Source: Pelagibius sp964472095 (lineage in GTDB: Bacteria; Pseudomonadota; Alphaproteobacteria; Kiloniellales; Kiloniellaceae). From it: a stretch of DNA of 64,000 bases. A program made the translations under genes and the position numbers. A model generated the notes under the pieces. It made no database searches, was not told the origin of the DNA, and saw nothing but the letters and a program-made list of their open reading frames with translations. Where the stretch lies: the NCBI GenBank assembly GCA_964472095.1, contig CAYYIV010000003.1, positions 124,001 to 188,000 of the forward strand. The letters are read 5' to 3'. Below, in pieces: positions 60,390 to 64,000 of this stretch; within the stretch, counting starts at the first letter, position 1, and every line of letters begins with the position of its first letter.

Positions 60390-60424
60390 CCGGCGGGCAA
60401 AGCGTCATTCCGCAACGGCAGCAC

Positions 60425-61657
60425 TCATACCAGGACCTCCACCGGAGCCGGGTGACCCAGGAAGGCGGTGGGACTCGCGGTCAGGCCATAGGCGCCGGAC
60501 TGGAAGATTGCCACCAGGTCGCCGACTTCGCCCCGCGGCAGATCGACCTTGTCGGCCAGCAGATCGAGCGGCGTGCAGAGACAGCCAACCACCGACACTT
60601 TTTCCTGCGGCAGCTCCGCCATCCGGTTTGCGATGGCAAGCGGGAAGTTGCGGCGGATCACCTGGCCGAAGTTGCCCGAAGCCGCCAAGTGATGGTGGAG
60701 GCCGCCGTCGGTGACCAGAAATACCTCGCCGCGTGAGACCTTGCGGTCGATGATGCGCGTCACATAGAGGCCGGCTTCACCGGAAATATAGCGTCCCAAC
60801 TCCAGGACCGGCTTGGCCTGGGGCTGTGCCGCGGCGAGGTCACCCACCACCTTGGCCAGGTTTCCGCCGACTCGCGGCAGATCGAGGGGACGATCGTTTG
60901 GAAAGTACGGAATACCGAATCCGCCGCCGAGATTCAGATAGCGCAGCGGCGCTTCGAGTTGATCGGCGAGCCTTAGAGCCAGTTCCAGAGTCTTGGTTTG
61001 AGCCTCTGCGATGACCTCGGCATTGAGGTTCTGGGAGCCTGCAAAAATGTGGAAGCCCTGAATCGCCAACCCCCTGGCCCGGCAGTCGGCGATGAGGCGC
61101 GGCGCCTCCTCGGCGTCGGTCCCGAACTGCTGAGCGCCGCCTCCCATGCGCATGCCGGAGCCCTTGATGTGAAAGTCCGGATTGATCCGCAAGGCGACGC
61201 GGGGGGAGACTCCCAGGGCAGTTGCAACGGCCTCAAGACGCGCCAGCTCGCCGCTTGATTCAGCCTCGACCAAGACTCCAGCGGCCAGCGCCTGGCGCAG
61301 TTCCTGGTCGGTCTTGCCCGGACCGGCAAAGCCGATCCGCTCTGGCGGCATGCCGGCATCGAGTGCCTTGGTCAATTCGCCGGCAGAGGCCACGTCGAAG
61401 CCGTCCACCTTGGGCGCCAGGAAACAGACCAAGGCGGGCATGGGGTTGGCCTTGATGGCGTAGTGCAGATTGAGGCCCTCGGGGAGATGCGCGCGAAGCT
61501 CGTCGATGCGCGCGCCGAGGCGCGCCCGGTCATAGGCGAAAAAGGGTGTCTGCCCGACACGCTGAGCCAGACTGGATAGCGGCACGCCTCCGACAAGCAA
61601 CTCCCCTTGGCTGCTCTGCCAAGCCCGCAGAGCCGGATGGATTGCTGAGTCAGTCAT
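60425..61657 (-). CDS. PLP-dependent decarboxylase, exosortase A system-associated
   Basis: A 410-residue fold-type III decarboxylase of the diaminopimelate/ornithine-decarboxylase family. PLP-binding Lys in LHYAIKANPMPALVCFLA, GFDVASAGELTKAL, GFAGPGKTDQELRQAL, FHIFAGSQNLNAEV, YLNLGGGFGIPYF, and EKVSVVGCLCTPLDLLADKV near the end match the XrtA-associated decarboxylase family. Its ATG overlaps the end of the acyl-ligase gene by 8 bases, so they form one operon. In XrtA loci this pair goes with an ACP; together they may convert an amino acid to an amine on a carrier. Substrate not established. Confidence 0.94.
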   Translation of the reverse strand: MTDSAIHPALRAWQSSQGELLVGGVPLSSLAQRVGQTPFFAYDRARLGARIDELRAHLPEGLNLHYAIKANPMPALVCFLAPKVDGFDVASAGELTKALDAGMPPERIGFAGPGKTDQELRQALAAGVLVEAESSGELARLEAVATALGVSPRVALRINPDFHIKGSGMRMGGGAQQFGTDAEEAPRLIADCRARGLAIQGFHIFAGSQNLNAEVIAEAQTKTLELALRLADQLEAPLRYLNLGGGFGIPYFPNDRPLDLPRVGGNLAKVVGDLAAAQPQAKPVLELGRYISGEAGLYVTRIIDRKVSRGEVFLVTDGGLHHHLAASGNFGQVIRRNFPLAIANRMAELPQEKVSVVGCLCTPLDLLADKVDLPRGEVGDLVAIFQSGAYGLTASPTAFLGHPAPVEVLV

Positions 61658-63242
61658 GCTTGCTGTCCTGCTGTATCACGGCGAGTTCCTGCGCGTGGCG
61701 CTTGCGATCGATCTTGCCGTTGGGATTGCGATAGAGTTCCGCGCAATCTTCGATCTGCTGCGGCACCATATAAGCTGGAAGGTGCTGACGGCAAACGGCG
61801 AGCAGGGCCTCTTTGTCGGCAGTCGATCCATTTTTCGGCTTTACCAGAAGGGTGATGGCTTGCCCGAGCGTGGGATGTGGCAAGCCGACAGCCGCAACCT
61901 CATCGACCAGTCCGGAGGCGAAGATCACTTCTTCGATCTCGGTCGGGCTCACGCGGTAGCCCGAAGTCTTGATCATGTCGTCGCGCCGGCCGACAAAATA
62001 GAGGAAGCCCTCCTCATCGCGACGCACGAGGTCGCCGGACCAGACTGCGACCTCCGGCAAAGTCAATCCGCTTGCTTGGCCCGGTGCCGGACGAAACCTT
62101 TCGGCCGTACGCTCCGGATCGTTCCAGTAGCCGAGCGAGACCAAGGGCCCCCGGTGCACCAGTTCTCCAACCTCGCCCGAGGCCACCGGGGTGCCGTCTT
62201 CGCGCACCACGAGGATTTCGGCATTTGGGATGGCCTTGCCGATGGAATCCGGCCTGCGATCCACTTCCTGAGGGTCAAGATAGGTCGAGCGGAAGGCTTC
62301 GGTCAGCCCGTACATCAGGTAGGGGGCAGCCTGGGGAAAGATCTCGCGCAGCCGCATCAGGGCCGGTCGCGGCAAGTGCCCTCCGGTATTGGCGAAGTAG
62401 CGAAGATTCTCGGATGCCTCTTTGGGCCAATCGAGATTGATCATCTGGAACCAGAGGGGAGGGACGCCGGTAATCCCCGTGATGCCTTCTCGCGCGCAGA
62501 TGCGCGGCACTTCGCGGGGCAGGAGGTAGTTCAGCAGGACGCAGCGCGCGCCGGACCGGAAGGCAGTCAGAACCTGGCTAAGGCCGGCGTCGAAACTTAA
62601 CGGCAGGACTGAAAGGATCCGATCGGACGGGCTGTTTGCCAGGTATTGACTGACGCTTTCGGCCCCGACCAGGAGGTTGCGATGAGACAGGACGACCCCC
62701 TTGGGGTGTCCGGTGCTGCCGGAGGTGTAGAGGATGGCGGCCATGTCGCAGTCCACTGGCCGCACCAGCCGGGCACCCGCAGCAGGTCCTCGGACAAGTT
62801 CCTGCCAAGCGACGATCCGCTTTCCTGGGTGGTCCGCGGCCGAAGCATTACCGACGAGAATGATTGTCTCCAGATCGGGGCTCCGGGCGAGAACGTCGCC
62901 TAGCGCCTCCAGACGCTCGGGAGATGTAACCAGTATCTTGACGTTACAGTCGTTCGCGATATGCGCGACCTGGGCAGGGCGCAGCACAGGGTTGATCGGG
63001 ACGAAAACGCCGCCGGCGGCGCTGGCGGCAAAGAAGGCCTGTACCGTCTCGCAACGCTTCTCAAGATAGACTGCCATGCGGTCGCCGCGTTCCAGGCCGA
63101 GGCGCTGGAGCCCGGCCGCCAGGCATTGGATCTCTCGCCAGGCAGTGCCGTAGGTGAGCCGGTCCGCTTTGTCGACCAGGGCCACATGGTCCGGGCGCTG
63201 CACTGCCTGGAACGCGATCAGGTCATGCAGGGCCTGGAACAT
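61650..63242 (-). CDS. Acyl-CoA ligase (AMP-forming), exosortase A system-associated
   Basis: A 530-residue adenylate-forming enzyme. Motifs: ILYTSGSTGHPKGVVLSHRNLL (P-loop-like A3), YLMYGLTEAFRSTYL (A5), AVWSGDLVRRDEEGFLYFVGRRDDMIKTSGYRVSPTEIEEV (A7-A8) and PNGKIDRKRHAQEL (A10 Lys). The length and the LTEAFRSTYLDP region match the XrtA-associated ligase family. It activates a carboxylate as AMP ester for loading on a carrier, presumably the ACP at 15249-15500. It is the first gene of a two-gene operon with the decarboxylase. Confidence 0.94.
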   Translation of the reverse strand: MFQALHDLIAFQAVQRPDHVALVDKADRLTYGTAWREIQCLAAGLQRLGLERGDRMAVYLEKRCETVQAFFAASAAGGVFVPINPVLRPAQVAHIANDCNVKILVTSPERLEALGDVLARSPDLETIILVGNASAADHPGKRIVAWQELVRGPAAGARLVRPVDCDMAAILYTSGSTGHPKGVVLSHRNLLVGAESVSQYLANSPSDRILSVLPLSFDAGLSQVLTAFRSGARCVLLNYLLPREVPRICAREGITGITGVPPLWFQMINLDWPKEASENLRYFANTGGHLPRPALMRLREIFPQAAPYLMYGLTEAFRSTYLDPQEVDRRPDSIGKAIPNAEILVVREDGTPVASGEVGELVHRGPLVSLGYWNDPERTAERFRPAPGQASGLTLPEVAVWSGDLVRRDEEGFLYFVGRRDDMIKTSGYRVSPTEIEEVIFASGLVDEVAAVGLPHPTLGQAITLLVKPKNGSTADKEALLAVCRQHLPAYMVPQQIEDCAELYRNPNGKIDRKRHAQELAVIQQDSKHD

Positions 63243-63427
63243 TCTCGCTTACCTGATAGGGGATAGCCTCGGCCGGCCCGCCCGATTTCCTTAACCATCC
63301 GGCCTGTCTCGGCCGACCGCCTCACTATGCGCAAAGCGACGAATGGTGTCACTCGCAACAGGCTTGCACCAGATTGAAGGGAGCCGTCAAGTCCGTCGGT
63401 GCCGTTGTCCGGGGCGATGGCGAGTGA

Positions 63428-64000
63428 CTATTGCTTGATCACCCGCGGCGGGTGGGCGACCTCCAACTCATCCCAGGGGCGTGGTGAGGCATCGACAGGT
63501 CGTGGTTCCGTCTGACGACAGTCACGGCCGTCTGCCGAACAGGTGATGAACTGGTTGCTACCCCAGAAGATCCCCGATCGCTCGACCCATCCCTCGGGCG
63601 CCGGGATGGGCACGCCGCGCGGAAGGTCGCCGTTGGCCACGACGGTGTCTCGGTTCCCCGGCGAGATGTGGTCATAGGCATAGCGCAATCCGGGACTCAT
63701 GCCCGCCAGCACGCAGGCGGTACGATCTTCCACCTCGGCACAGCGCTGCGCCAGGGCACGCGACTCTTCGTTCAGCTTCGCCCGGATGGGGTTCTCGGCG
63801 ACCGGCCGCAGGGAAACGGCACTTGCTGCCCTGGTATCGTCGAAGGGTTCGCCATCACGCTCCAGGGCATTGAAAACGATGAAATGGTTGCCTTCGACCT
63901 TGTGCGTGAAGAGCCACGGCTCGGCCTTGGCTGCCTCATAGCCACGATCAAAGGCTGCCGTGGCCGCGTTGATCTCCGCCCACCTCGCCGGATCATTGTA
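63428..64000 (-). CDS. Unrecognised protein, 5' end beyond the window
   Basis: The frame is open without a stop from the window end (64000) down to TAG-side stop at 63428, giving at least 190 residues of the C-terminal part. Internal GTG 63733 is not the likely start, because coding-like sequence continues upstream (AEPWLFTHKVEGNHFIVFNA, ERDGEPFDDTRAAS). It has three cysteines at spaced positions (QRCAEVEDRTACV, FITCSADGRDC), suggesting disulfides in a secreted protein. GIFWGSNQFITCSADGRDC and a Pro-rich tail are visible. I do not recognise the family. It lies 185 bases upstream of the acyl-ligase start in leftward direction. Confidence 0.7.
   Translation of the reverse strand, partial: YNDPARWAEINAATAAFDRGYEAAKAEPWLFTHKVEGNHFIVFNALERDGEPFDDTRAASAVSLRPVAENPIRAKLNEESRALAQRCAEVEDRTACVLAGMSPGLRYAYDHISPGNRDTVVANGDLPRGVPIPAPEGWVERSGIFWGSNQFITCSADGRDCRQTEPRPVDASPRPWDELEVAHPPRVIKQ

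Overview
The window is a GC-rich, densely coding bacterial island devoted to a secreted polysaccharide and to the exosortase A (XrtA)/PEP-CTERM surface-sorting system. The gene set (PrsK/PrsR two-component pair, PrsT TPR protein, XrtA-associated glycosyltransferases, hydrolases, acyl ligase, PLP decarboxylase and O-glycosylation ligase) is typical of Gram-negative Proteobacteria. The GC-rich codon use, NRPS, RTX protein and many sulfotransferases suggest a marine or aquatic alphaproteobacterium, but no rRNA or housekeeping marker is present to prove it. The exosortase gene itself is not in the window. No tRNA, rRNA, CRISPR array, transposase or phage gene was seen.

Layout. 0.2-12.3 kb: XrtA core, with a glycosyltransferase, a methyltransferase, a PEP-CTERM protein behind a textbook sigma-54 promoter, prsT, the divergent prsK-prsR pair, and a second XrtA glycosyltransferase. 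12.3-15.5 kb: a tight leftward operon ACP > hydrolase 2 > hydrolase 1 > ATP-grasp protein. 15.7-22.4 kb: a phosphopantetheinyl transferase converging on a two-module NRPS (A-T-C-A-T-TE). 23.0-29.5 kb: a rightward set with two tandem copies of an unusual MurF-like ligase fused to a peptidyl-tRNA hydrolase (Pth) domain, a second ATP-grasp protein and a polysaccharide deacetylase. 29.5-40.7 kb: two asparagine-synthetase-like proteins, UDP-GlcNAc 2-epimerase, a sulfotransferase, a DegT aminotransferase, a FemAB/GNAT-like acyltransferase, and a decayed membrane acyltransferase running into a low-molecular-weight phosphatase. 41.1-46.3 kb: two surface proteins, one C-type-lectin-like and one VWA/RTX. 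46.3-50.8 kb: O-glycosylation ligase, a small membrane protein, a sulfotransferase and a Wzx-type flippase. 51.0-60.4 kb: a rightward cassette of an alpha/alpha-toroid protein, three sulfotransferases, a methyltransferase, a heparinase-like lyase and a methyltransferase-kinase fusion. 60.4-64.0 kb: XrtA-associated PLP decarboxylase and acyl ligase, then a gene cut by the window end.

How the parts may fit. Epimerase, aminotransferase, acyltransferase, deacetylase and sulfotransferases would build and decorate sugars of a sulfated, amino-sugar-containing polymer. The flippase and O-ligase would export or transfer it, and the heparinase-like lyase would trim it. PEP-CTERM proteins would be the sorted partners, expressed through PrsK/PrsR and sigma-54. 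Carrier-protein chemistry (ACP, NRPS, phosphopantetheinyl transferase, acyl ligase, decarboxylase, two alpha/beta hydrolases) is interleaved. The most unusual element is the tandem MurF-Pth fusion with its own four-cysteine linker, flanked by an ATP-grasp gene. It has the parts of an ATP-dependent amide-forming step next to a hydrolase or transferase fold, and may add or remove amino acids on the polymer or its carrier. That role is inference.
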